NCBI RefSeq assembly: GCF_005222225.1
Contig: NZ_CP036536.1
Span: 1,388,001-1,452,000 of the forward strand
Source of the DNA: Salinimonas lutimaris
GTDB lineage: Bacteria > Pseudomonadota > Gammaproteobacteria > Enterobacterales > Alteromonadaceae
Direction: 5' to 3'
Length of the DNA: 64,000 nt
The notes beneath the pieces are model-generated. The model was not told the DNA's origin, searched no databases, and saw only the letters and a program-made list of their open reading frames with translations. The position numbers were made by a program, and so were the translations under genes. Positions 56,998 through 64,000 of this stretch are shown here, in pieces; the stretch's first letter is position 1, and the number at the start of each line of letters is the position of its first letter.

Positions 56998-57576
56998 ATG
57001 AGCGAGCAGATTACCGATCAACAGATCGTTGAAAAAGTACAAAGCGGCGACAAAAACGCTTTTAATCTGTTAGTTACACGGTATCAGCACAAGGTGATGC
57101 ATCTGGTTTCTCGCTACGTGAAAAACAGTGGTGATGTAGCCGATGTCACTCAGGACGCTTTTATTAAAGCTTATCGTGCCTTACCCAATTTTCGCGGCGA
57201 CAGTGCGTTTTACACCTGGTTATACCGGATTGCGGTAAACAGTGCGAAAAACTATCTGGTTGCCCAGGGACGAAAACCCCCTGCCAGCGATGTGGACGCT
57301 GATGAAGCAGACTATTATGAAGGCAGTGATGCGCTCAAAGAGCAATCCACGCCAGAACGTAGTCTGTTGTCTCAAGAGATTGAAAGTACCTTGTTTCGGG
57401 TGGTGGAAAAACTACCGGATGATTTGCGCATGGCAATTACCCTGCGTGAAATTGAAGGACTAAGCTATGAAGAAATCGCAAATGTGATGGGTTGCCCGGT
57501 GGGAACAGTACGGTCACGTATTTTCAGAGCCCGGGAAGCCATCGATAAAGTTTTACAACCCTTGTTAGAAAGTTGA
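56998..57576 (+). CDS. rpoE: RNA polymerase sigma factor sigma-E
   Basis: A 192-residue extracytoplasmic-function sigma factor (E. coli 191) that turns on the envelope-stress regulon. Region 2: DKNAFNLLVTRYQHKV, DVTQDAFIKAYRALPNFRGDSAFYTWLYRIAVN; region 4: PDDLRMAITLREIEGLSYEEIANVMGCPVGTVRSRIFRARE. It has AAGGAG just before the ATG. It leads the rpoE-rseA-rseB-rseC operon, with rseA 75 bases later. Confidence 0.98.
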   Translation: MSEQITDQQIVEKVQSGDKNAFNLLVTRYQHKVMHLVSRYVKNSGDVADVTQDAFIKAYRALPNFRGDSAFYTWLYRIAVNSAKNYLVAQGRKPPASDVDADEADYYEGSDALKEQSTPERSLLSQEIESTLFRVVEKLPDDLRMAITLREIEGLSYEEIANVMGCPVGTVRSRIFRAREAIDKVLQPLLES

Positions 57577-57651
57577 ACTTTTCTGTAATGATTCGGACTA
57601 ACAAGCTGTGATAGGGTGATGTTCGATCAGATTTGATCAGGATTTGTTTAT

Positions 57652-58233
57652 ATGACACAACAGCAAGAAAAACTGTCAGCCTTCATGGACGGCGAAATAG
57701 ACAGCAGTGAGATCCTGCAAGCCATTAAGCAGGACGAAGCGCTACAGGCAAAGTGGCAGCGCTACCATGTTATTCGTAGTACCTTGCGTCAGGAGGCGAC
57801 CGTTGCACCACAGCTGGATATTACAGCGCAGGTGGCAGCAGCGCTAAATGATGAGCCGACGATCATGGCACCTAAGCGCTCACGTCTGAAACGTTTGCTG
57901 AGCGGCAGTGTAGCCCCGTTTGCGCGGCAAACTGGTCAGTTAGCGGTAGCAGCATCAGTGGCTATGGCGGTGATTCTTGGCGTTCAGCAAATGAATCAGC
58001 CAGCGCCAACCGACGCTGCTTCAGGCTCTGCAGCGCCGTTAATTGGCACACAGGGTGGGCTGGCCCCGGTCAGTCTGGAGCAGTCCAGACCGGTGTCGCG
58101 TAACGATATGGCTGTAATGATGGAAAATAAGCGTAAAATTAATGCGTTAATTTCCGATCATGAACAACAGGTGAAGCTGAAGCAAGCGGCGGACAACGCA
58201 GTGCAAACGCAGGATGCTGAGCCACAAAAATAA
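57652..58233 (+). CDS. rseA: Anti-sigma-E factor RseA
   Basis: A 193-residue single-pass inner-membrane protein. The N-terminal cytoplasmic domain (KLSAFMDGEIDSSEILQAI, WQRYHVIRSTLRQE) binds sigma-E; a membrane helix lies at about 98-114; the periplasmic tail is Gln/Ala-rich, where RseB binds and DegS cuts. The two-step cleavage by DegS and RseP frees sigma-E. Located between rpoE and rseB, as in E. coli. Confidence 0.93.
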   Translation: MTQQQEKLSAFMDGEIDSSEILQAIKQDEALQAKWQRYHVIRSTLRQEATVAPQLDITAQVAAALNDEPTIMAPKRSRLKRLLSGSVAPFARQTGQLAVAASVAMAVILGVQQMNQPAPTDAASGSAAPLIGTQGGLAPVSLEQSRPVSRNDMAVMMENKRKINALISDHEQQVKLKQAADNAVQTQDAEPQK

Positions 58234-58243
58234 CTGGTAGTGA

Positions 58244-59341
58244 ATGAAAATCAGGAATCGAACCCTGCGCCTGGCCAACGACGGCCGGGCGTATTCTTTT
58301 CGTCGTCTGACACTTTCCTGTGTAGCGGCGCTGGCAATGTGCTTTGCTGGTCAAAGCCTTGCGCAAACCTTACAAACCCAACCGACCACGTCCGCTCAGC
58401 AGCAGTCCGGTGCAGAATCGGCTGACGCGACGCAGCAGGACCGGCTCAGCGCTTCCAAATGGTTAGACAAGCTAGCGTCAACAGTGAAAAACCGGAATTT
58501 TCAGGTGTCAATGGTGCGTACTCTATCAGGGCAGGAGACCGTGCCTTACCTGTGGCGGCATGCTGTGCTTGAAGATGGCACGGTGATGGAGCAGTTAAAC
58601 TTGCAGAACGGTCCCGGGCAGGAACAGATCCGGGTAGGGGATGTGGTGAGTGTGTTTGAACCTGATGTTCAGCCCTATAGTATTCGCTCCAGCGCCATCC
58701 ACGGACCAATTCCGCCAGAACTGCTGACCGAGCCACAATTATTGCAGGAAGGGTATGATGTAGTCAGTGTCGGCCGGGCCCGGATTTCGGGTAAAACCGC
58801 CCAGCAACTGCGTATCATCAGCCGCGACAACTCGCGCTTCAGTTACCAGCTATGGCTGGATGAAGACACCGGTATGCTGCTTAAACTTAATACCCTTGAT
58901 TTGCAGGGGAATGTGCTTGAACAGATCCAGGTCACTGCACTGACTATGACTGACCAGCCTCATCCTTATTTTTCCCGGGTCAATCAGTCGTCACTGCCTG
59001 AGGCGATGGCGATGGGAACAACCCGTAAACCGGTACATAACTGGGAAGTAGGCTTTTTGCCCGCCGGTATGCATGAGGTGTCCAGCGACATCCGCCGACT
59101 GGCCATGACAGGGCAGGTGGTAGAGTATAAAATGTTTAGTGATGGGCTGGTCGATATTTCGGTTTATGTGCAGCCTGCCAAAAATGGTCTGGGCTCAGAT
59201 ATTGCCCTGCGCCATGAGCTCAATACATTTTTAACGCTGGTGAACGGATCAGCGCAGGTGACTGTGGTGGGTGAGATCCCCTTGCAAACTGCCAGCGCTA
59301 TGGCGCGTTCGCTGACAATGAAAGGTCAATCACAACCGTGA
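58244..59341 (+). CDS. rseB: Sigma-E regulatory protein RseB
   Basis: A 365-residue periplasmic protein that binds RseA and shields it from DegS, and senses lipid/LPS signals. A signal peptide ends near SLAQ (about 41), with a longer than usual basic lead of about 20 residues. The MucB/RseB domain follows: KNRNFQVSMVRTLSGQETVPYLWRHAVLEDG, SRFSYQLWLDEDTGMLLKLNTLD, and the C-terminal VEYKMFSDGLVDISVYVQP. It overlaps rseC by 4 bases. Confidence 0.93.
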   Translation: MKIRNRTLRLANDGRAYSFRRLTLSCVAALAMCFAGQSLAQTLQTQPTTSAQQQSGAESADATQQDRLSASKWLDKLASTVKNRNFQVSMVRTLSGQETVPYLWRHAVLEDGTVMEQLNLQNGPGQEQIRVGDVVSVFEPDVQPYSIRSSAIHGPIPPELLTEPQLLQEGYDVVSVGRARISGKTAQQLRIISRDNSRFSYQLWLDEDTGMLLKLNTLDLQGNVLEQIQVTALTMTDQPHPYFSRVNQSSLPEAMAMGTTRKPVHNWEVGFLPAGMHEVSSDIRRLAMTGQVVEYKMFSDGLVDISVYVQPAKNGLGSDIALRHELNTFLTLVNGSAQVTVVGEIPLQTASAMARSLTMKGQSQP

Positions 59342-59805
59342 TCACTGAAACAGCTACTGTGGTTGCCGTTAGCGGCGACACTGTCACCTTAGAAGCCGCG
59401 ATTAAATCAACCTGTTCAAGTTGCCAGGCCAAAGATGATTGTGGCTCCGGCGTCATCTCTCGGGCAATGGCACCCAAAACTCAGCGAATTGAGGTACAGA
59501 CGCCCATGACCGTGAGTGTGGGTGATGTAGTGCAGGTCGGTGTGCCGGAGGTGGGCGTACTGAGTGCGTCGGCCTGGTTGTATATGGCGCCGCTCTTGGC
59601 GCTGGTGCTCTCAGCTGCGGGTCTGACTCAGCTTCTTAAAACTGTGGGTCTCGACTTTGAACTGCTGGTGGTGGCAGGCAGTGGCCTAATTACTCTGGCC
59701 AGCTTTGTGCTGGTGTCCGGGCATCTGAAAACCCTGGATCAGGGACGTTTTGCTCCAGTGATCCTGTCTGTCAGCACTCCGGCTCAGGCGATCGACATTA
59801 CTTAA
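59338..59805 (+). CDS. rseC: RseC family protein (SoxR-reducing/sigma-E modulator)
   Basis: A 155-residue inner-membrane protein with two helices (about 82-102 and 107-127). The N-terminal domain has the Cys cluster TCSSCQAKDDCG, as in RseC and RnfE-linked SoxR-reducing proteins. It starts with GTG at 59338 inside the end of rseB. RseC is a minor positive modulator of sigma-E in E. coli. Confidence 0.9.
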   Translation: MITETATVVAVSGDTVTLEAAIKSTCSSCQAKDDCGSGVISRAMAPKTQRIEVQTPMTVSVGDVVQVGVPEVGVLSASAWLYMAPLLALVLSAAGLTQLLKTVGLDFELLVVAGSGLITLASFVLVSGHLKTLDQGRFAPVILSVSTPAQAIDIT

Positions 59806-59995
59806 CCGCGTTCCGATTGCGATGAATTATCCTCCTAATCGCGTGACTAATTCGCTTTTCCTCGCAGAAATAGGTAAAATCCGCTCGCTTTGCGTTGTCG
59901 TTAACGGTATCCGTTCTAGCGGCCACGCCTGATCAGTCTTTGCCATCGCAAAGTATTTATAACGTATAGACTTATTGCAGGTAACTTCCAGCATT
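59806..59995. other. rseC-lepA intergenic region
   Basis: 190 bases without a gene; presumably holds the lepA promoter. AT-rich stretches occur just before lepA (TATTTATAACG at about 59954-59964), but no -35/-10 pair stands out. Confidence 0.4.
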
Positions 59996-61792
59996 ATGCA
60001 ACATTCGCACATTCGTAACTTCAGCATTATCGCGCACATTGACCATGGTAAATCCACCCTTTCTGATCGCCTGATCCAGGTATGCGGGGGACTGACAGAC
60101 CGTGAAATGGCCGAGCAGGTTCTGGATTCTATGGATCTGGAACGTGAGCGCGGCATCACTATCAAAGCACAGAGTGTAACACTGGATTACACCGCAAAAG
60201 ATGGTGAAACCTATCAGCTGAACTTCATTGATACGCCAGGGCACGTTGACTTCTCCTACGAAGTATCCCGCTCGCTGGCAGCCTGTGATGGTGCGCTGCT
60301 GGTTGTTGATGCAGGGCAGGGCGTAGAAGCACAGACGCTGGCCAATTGTTATACCGCGTTTGATATGGACCTGGAAGTGGTTCCTATTCTGAACAAAATT
60401 GACCTGCCCCAGGCCGATCCGGATCGGATTGCTCAGGAAATCGAAGATATTGTGGGCATTGATGCCATGGAAGCGGTGCGTTGTTCGGCCAAGACGGGTG
60501 TAGGTATTGAAGATGTGCTGGAAGAAATTGTTAAGCGTATCCCCCCTCCGGTGGGTGATCGCGAAGCCCCGCTGAAAGCGCTGATTGTCGACTCCTGGTT
60601 CGATAACTATCAGGGCGTAGTGTCGCTGGTGAAAATAGTTGAAGGTGAACTGCGGGCTAAAGATAAGATTCAGATCATGTCTAACGGCAATGTTCATCAG
60701 GCCGACAAAATCGGTATTTTCACGCCAAAACAAAAAGAAACTCAGGTGCTTCGCGCCGGTGAAGTGGGTTTTGTTATTGCCGGTATTAAAGAAATTCTGG
60801 GTGCGCCGGTAGGTGATACCATTACTTCTGCAAAACGTCCTGCTGATAAAATGCTGCCTGGGTTTAAAAAAGTAAAGCCGCAGGTTTATGCCGGTGTATT
60901 CCCGGTCAGCTCTGATGATTACGAAGATTTTCGCGATGCACTGAGCAAATTGTCGTTAAACGATGCATCACTGTTTTTCGAGCCTGAGAGTTCAGCAGCA
61001 CTGGGCTTTGGTTTCCGGATAGGTTATCTGGGCATGCTGCATATGGAAATTGTGCAGGAACGACTGGAACGCGAATATGATCTTGACCTTATTACCACCG
61101 CCCCGACAGTAATTTATGAAGTGCTGACCACCCGTGGTGAAACCATGGTTGTGGACAGTCCGTCTAAATTGCCACCGGTAAATGACATTGAAGAGATTCG
61201 CGAGCCTATCGTAGAAGCCAACATCCTGGTTCCTCAGGAATACCTGGGTAACGTTATTACGCTGTGCGTAGAGAAGCGCGGTATGCAAACGAATATGGCA
61301 TATCACGGTAATCAGGTAGCGCTGACCTATGAAATACCAATGGCTGAAGTGGTCCTGGATTTCTTTGACCGTCTTAAATCTACCAGCCGTGGTTTTGCGT
61401 CACTGGACTACAATTTTAAGAAGTTTACAGCCTCTGACATGGTACGGGTGGACATTCTGATCAATAGTGAGCGGGTTGACGCACTGGCTATCATTACCCA
61501 CCGTGAAAACAGTCAGGGCCGTGGTCGCGAGTTAGTCGAGAAACTGCGCGAGCTGATCCCCAGACAGCAATTTGATATTGCGATTCAGGCTGCCATTGGC
61601 AACCATATCGTGGCGCGTAGTACGGTCAAACAGCTGCGTAAAAATGTTATTGCGAAATGTTACGGCGGTGACGTGAGCCGGAAGAAAAAGCTGCTGCAAA
61701 AGCAGAAAGAAGGTAAAAAACGGATGAAACAGGTAGGGAATGTGGAACTGCCACAGGACGCTTTCCTTGCAATACTGAAGGTTGGAAAATAA
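59996..61792 (+). CDS. lepA: Elongation factor 4 (LepA)
   Basis: A 598-residue translational GTPase (E. coli 599) that binds ribosomes and aids initiation or back-translocation. GTP motifs: G1 [10 protein letters not shown]2 region RGITIK, G3 DTPGHVDF, G4 NKID. The LepA-specific C-terminus ([23 protein letters not shown]) is present. The ATG at 59996 is chosen because the conserved [16 protein letters not shown] follows within a few residues; a TTG seven codons earlier is possible. lepB begins 3 bases after the stop. Confidence 0.97.
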   Translation: MQHSHIRNFSIIAHIDHGKSTLSDRLIQVCGGLTDREMAEQVLDSMDLERERGITIKAQSVTLDYTAKDGETYQLNFIDTPGHVDFSYEVSRSLAACDGALLVVDAGQGVEAQTLANCYTAFDMDLEVVPILNKIDLPQADPDRIAQEIEDIVGIDAMEAVRCSAKTGVGIEDVLEEIVKRIPPPVGDREAPLKALIVDSWFDNYQGVVSLVKIVEGELRAKDKIQIMSNGNVHQADKIGIFTPKQKETQVLRAGEVGFVIAGIKEILGAPVGDTITSAKRPADKMLPGFKKVKPQVYAGVFPVSSDDYEDFRDALSKLSLNDASLFFEPESSAALGFGFRIGYLGMLHMEIVQERLEREYDLDLITTAPTVIYEVLTTRGETMVVDSPSKLPPVNDIEEIREPIVEANILVPQEYLGNVITLCVEKRGMQTNMAYHGNQVALTYEIPMAEVVLDFFDRLKSTSRGFASLDYNFKKFTASDMVRVDILINSERVDALAIITHRENSQGRGRELVEKLRELIPRQQFDIAIQAAIGNHIVARSTVKQLRKNVIAKCYGGDVSRKKKLLQKQKEGKKRMKQVGNVELPQDAFLAILKVGK

Positions 61793-61795
61793 AAC

Positions 61796-62677
61796 ATGGC
61801 AAATTACTTCTCGATACTGCTGGTCATTCTGACGGTTATTACCGGCGTAGTATGGTTACTGGATAAATTTATCTGGGCACCAAAGCGTAAGGCCAGTAAA
61901 ACCGGCGGTAGCGAGGCGGAAATACCATACTGGGTCGACACGGCCCAGCAAACCTTTCCGGTCATTGCCTTTGTGCTAGTCTTGCGTTCATTTATTTATG
62001 AACCGTTTCAGATTCCGTCAGGCTCAATGATGCCGACTCTGCTGGTAGGCGACTTCATTCTGGTTGAGAAATTTGCCTATGGATTAAAAGATCCAGTCGT
62101 CCGCCATAAGTTTATTGAAACCGGAGAGCCGGTACGTGGTGATGTGGTGGTGTTCAAGTATCCTGAAAACCCGAATGTGGACTACATCAAGCGGGTGGTT
62201 GGCATGCCCGGCGATACCGTGGTGTATGAAAACAAACAGCTGTTTATCCGGCCACAGTGCACCGGTAGTAACGACAATGAATGTAAAAAGCTGACGCCGG
62301 TACCGGTTGAGTTTAAAAGCCGTGGTGAGTTTGTTCAGCGCATGGCACCGTTGTTACGCTACACCGAAACACTGGGGGATGTAACACACGACACATTACG
62401 CCATCCTACCCGTCAGGACCAGTCCATGCGCTTTTACACCCAGCCGGGCACACGTAGCAACGAGTGGAAAGTCCCGGAAGGACAATACTTTGTTATGGGT
62501 GACAACCGCGACAACAGCCGTGACAGCCGTTACTGGGGCTTTGTACCTGATGCCAACCTGGTCGGTAAGGCAGTGGCAATCTGGATAAGTTTTGAATTTG
62601 AACGCTCACCACAAGACTGGATCCCGACCTGGGTTCCCACCGGTGTGCGCTTTAACCGAATTGGTGGCATTGAATAA
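61796..62677 (+). CDS. lepB: Signal peptidase I
   Basis: A 293-residue inner-membrane protease that removes signal peptides of secreted proteins. Two membrane helices (about 3-21 and 58-77). The catalytic Ser is in [14 protein letters not shown] and the Lys in [13 protein letters not shown]; the conserved [16 protein letters not shown] closes the family signature. It lies 3 bases after lepA and its stop overlaps the rnc start by one base (TAATG). Confidence 0.97.
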   Translation: MANYFSILLVILTVITGVVWLLDKFIWAPKRKASKTGGSEAEIPYWVDTAQQTFPVIAFVLVLRSFIYEPFQIPSGSMMPTLLVGDFILVEKFAYGLKDPVVRHKFIETGEPVRGDVVVFKYPENPNVDYIKRVVGMPGDTVVYENKQLFIRPQCTGSNDNECKKLTPVPVEFKSRGEFVQRMAPLLRYTETLGDVTHDTLRHPTRQDQSMRFYTQPGTRSNEWKVPEGQYFVMGDNRDNSRDSRYWGFVPDANLVGKAVAIWISFEFERSPQDWIPTWVPTGVRFNRIGGIE

Positions 62678-63366
62678 TGCAGGGTATTGACCGTTACGCA
62701 CATCTATCCCGCGTACTGGATTATCGATTTACAGATGAGACGCTGCTTGAGCAGGCGCTGACTCATCGCAGTGCGGCAAAGCTGCATAACGAGCGGCTCG
62801 AGTTTTTGGGCGATGCCATTCTGGGTATGATAATCGCGGATGCCTTGTACGCCGCATTTCCCACCGTACCGGAAGGTAAACTCACCCGGATGCGCTCGAC
62901 GCTGGTAAAAGGTGAAACGCTGGCAGAACTGGCTCGCGAAGCCAAAGTGGGTGAATTGCTTAAACTGGGACAGGGCGAGCTGAAAAGCGGCGGTCACCGC
63001 CGCAGCTCTATTTTAGCCGATGCTGTAGAAGCGGTGTTGGGAGCAATTTATCTGGATGCAGGCATCGACACGGTACGCCGGGTTATACTGAGCCTGTGGA
63101 AAGATCGTTTTGCTGCGCTGGATCCTAATGAGCATCCCAAAGACAACAAAACCCGGTTACAGGAGTTTTTGCAATCACGCAGAATGCCGCTACCGGTATA
63201 CGAAGTGGTCAATATCAGTGGTAAAGACCACGCCCAGACCTTTGAAGTAAGCTGTACTGTTACAGCAATTGATACACCGGTCATTGCGTCGGGCAATAGC
63301 CGCCGTAAAGCCGAGCAGCAAGCTGCGAAACTCATGCTGGAGAAACTTGAAAATGCAACTGGATGA
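62677..63366 (+). CDS. rnc: Ribonuclease III
   Basis: A 229-residue double-strand-specific endoribonuclease (E. coli 226) that processes rRNA precursors and many mRNAs. The catalytic signature [14 protein letters not shown] is at about 37-50; the second acidic site is in [14 protein letters not shown]. The dsRNA-binding domain spans about 155-227 ([39 protein letters not shown]). It overlaps lepB by 1 base and era by 14. Confidence 0.97.
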   Translation: MQGIDRYAHLSRVLDYRFTDETLLEQALTHRSAAKLHNERLEFLGDAILGMIIADALYAAFPTVPEGKLTRMRSTLVKGETLAELAREAKVGELLKLGQGELKSGGHRRSSILADAVEAVLGAIYLDAGIDTVRRVILSLWKDRFAALDPNEHPKDNKTRLQEFLQSRRMPLPVYEVVNISGKDHAQTFEVSCTVTAIDTPVIASGNSRRKAEQQAAKLMLEKLENATG

Positions 63367-64000
63367 TCCTCAGACACATTGTGGTCTGGTTGCCATTGTT
63401 GGCCGCCCTAACGTGGGTAAATCCACCTTACTGAACCGGTTGCTGGGCCAGAAAGTCAGTATTACGTCACGTAAGCCGCAAACCACCCGCCACCGTATTT
63501 TAGGTATTGACACTGAAGATGATTATCAAACCATCTATGTGGATACCCCGGGGCTGCACAAAGAAGAAAAACGGGCCATCAACCGGTTTATGAACCGGGC
63601 TGCATCCAGTTCACTGGCTGAAGTGGGACTGATTCTGCTGGTCGTGGAAGGCACCCGCTGGGGCCCGGAAGATGACATGGTGCTGACCAAGGTAGCTCAG
63701 GCAAATCTGCCTGTTTATCTGGTCATCAACAAGGTCGACAAAGTTCAGGAAAAAGAGCAGCTGATTGGCCATATCCAGCAGCTGGCTGAAAAACATGATT
63801 TTGCGCATATTATTCCGGTCAGCGCTAAACAGGGTCGCCAGGTAGATGCGCTGCGTGATCTGGTAAAACAAAGCCTGCCACCAAGTGAGTTTTTCTTCCC
63901 CGAAGATTATATTACTGACCGCTCCAGCCGGTTTATGGCCGCCGAAATTATTCGCGAAAAGCTGATGCGATTCACCGGCGATGAGCTGCCTTATTCAACC
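63353..64000 (+). CDS. era: GTPase Era (partial, runs off the window)
   Basis: The first 216 codons of Era, a ribosome-assembly GTPase that binds the 16S rRNA 3' end. The ATG is at 63353, inside the end of rnc. G1 GRPNVGKST at 17-25, G2 region TTRHR, G3 DTPGLHK, G4 NKVDK are clear, followed by VPVSA-like IPVSAKQG and [25 protein letters not shown]. The C-terminal KH RNA-binding domain lies beyond base 64000. Confidence 0.96.
   Translation, partial: MQLDDPQTHCGLVAIVGRPNVGKSTLLNRLLGQKVSITSRKPQTTRHRILGIDTEDDYQTIYVDTPGLHKEEKRAINRFMNRAASSSLAEVGLILLVVEGTRWGPEDDMVLTKVAQANLPVYLVINKVDKVQEKEQLIGHIQQLAEKHDFAHIIPVSAKQGRQVDALRDLVKQSLPPSEFFFPEDYITDRSSRFMAAEIIREKLMRFTGDELPYST

Overview
This is a chromosomal core window from a marine gammaproteobacterium, most likely Alteromonadales (Alteromonas/Salinimonas-like). 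The placement rests on gene order: tig-clpP-clpX-lon-hupB-ppiD; ribF-ileS-lspA-fkpB-ispH followed by a type IV pilus minor-pilin set; ygfZ/sdhE/ygfX beside nadB; and nadB divergent from rpoE-rseABC-lepA-lepB-rnc-era. The genus is an inference. I see no prophage, integrase, transposase or CRISPR array. The first and last genes are cut by the window edges.

Layout. 1-651: tail of a basic amino acid antiporter. 684-4302 (-): a three-gene c-di-GMP sensor operon (outer-membrane barrel, YfiR-like periplasmic protein, CHASE8-HAMP-GGDEF-EAL enzyme). 4546-6651 (+): MDR oxidoreductase and a histone-deacetylase-like enzyme. 6655-10956 (-): PldA, an MBL-fold hydrolase, ProS and TrmO. 11285-15793 (+): a Gld-like ABC export cluster. 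15823-17251 (-): a DUF1415 protein and FolD. 17847-18408 (+): tRNA cluster Pro-Arg-His-Leu-Pro behind a strong promoter with a GC-rich discriminator. 18706-27588 (+): proteostasis block, with a heat-shock-type promoter before lon. 27658-30696: a 56-residue membrane protein, a small periplasmic protein, a decayed coding stretch, and an OlsF-like double acyltransferase that follows an LpxH-like phosphoesterase (to 31528). 31732-31992 (-): rpsT with a TTG start. 32354-39803 (+): murJ, ribF, ileS, lspA, fkpB, ispH.

39913-50299 is the richest part. A full + strand operon (pilV-pilW-pilX-pilY1-pilE) is followed by a second, opposite-strand minor-pilin operon (FimT-, PilW-, PilX- and PilV-like, no PilY1). 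Then come a lone PilE-like pilin and a lone FimT-like pilin. PilY1 carries two tandem beta-sandwich-like modules inside its VWA domain, and the second-set PilW-like pilin has Gly where Glu5 is expected.

50542-64000: nadE paired with a PII gene, slyD, ygfZ, sdhE-ygfX, a MaoC-like protein, nadB, then rpoE-rseA-rseB-rseC (with a probable sigma-E promoter) leading into lepA-lepB-rnc-era. Overall the window is mostly housekeeping (translation, protein quality control, NAD and folate metabolism, envelope stress). The accessory content lies in the c-di-GMP operon, the ABC cluster, the ornithine-lipid pair and the doubled minor-pilin locus. I did not find a clearly new defence or mobile system. The best candidates for undescribed biology are the second minor-pilin set, the PilY1 insert modules and the barrel/YfiR/GGDEF-EAL module.
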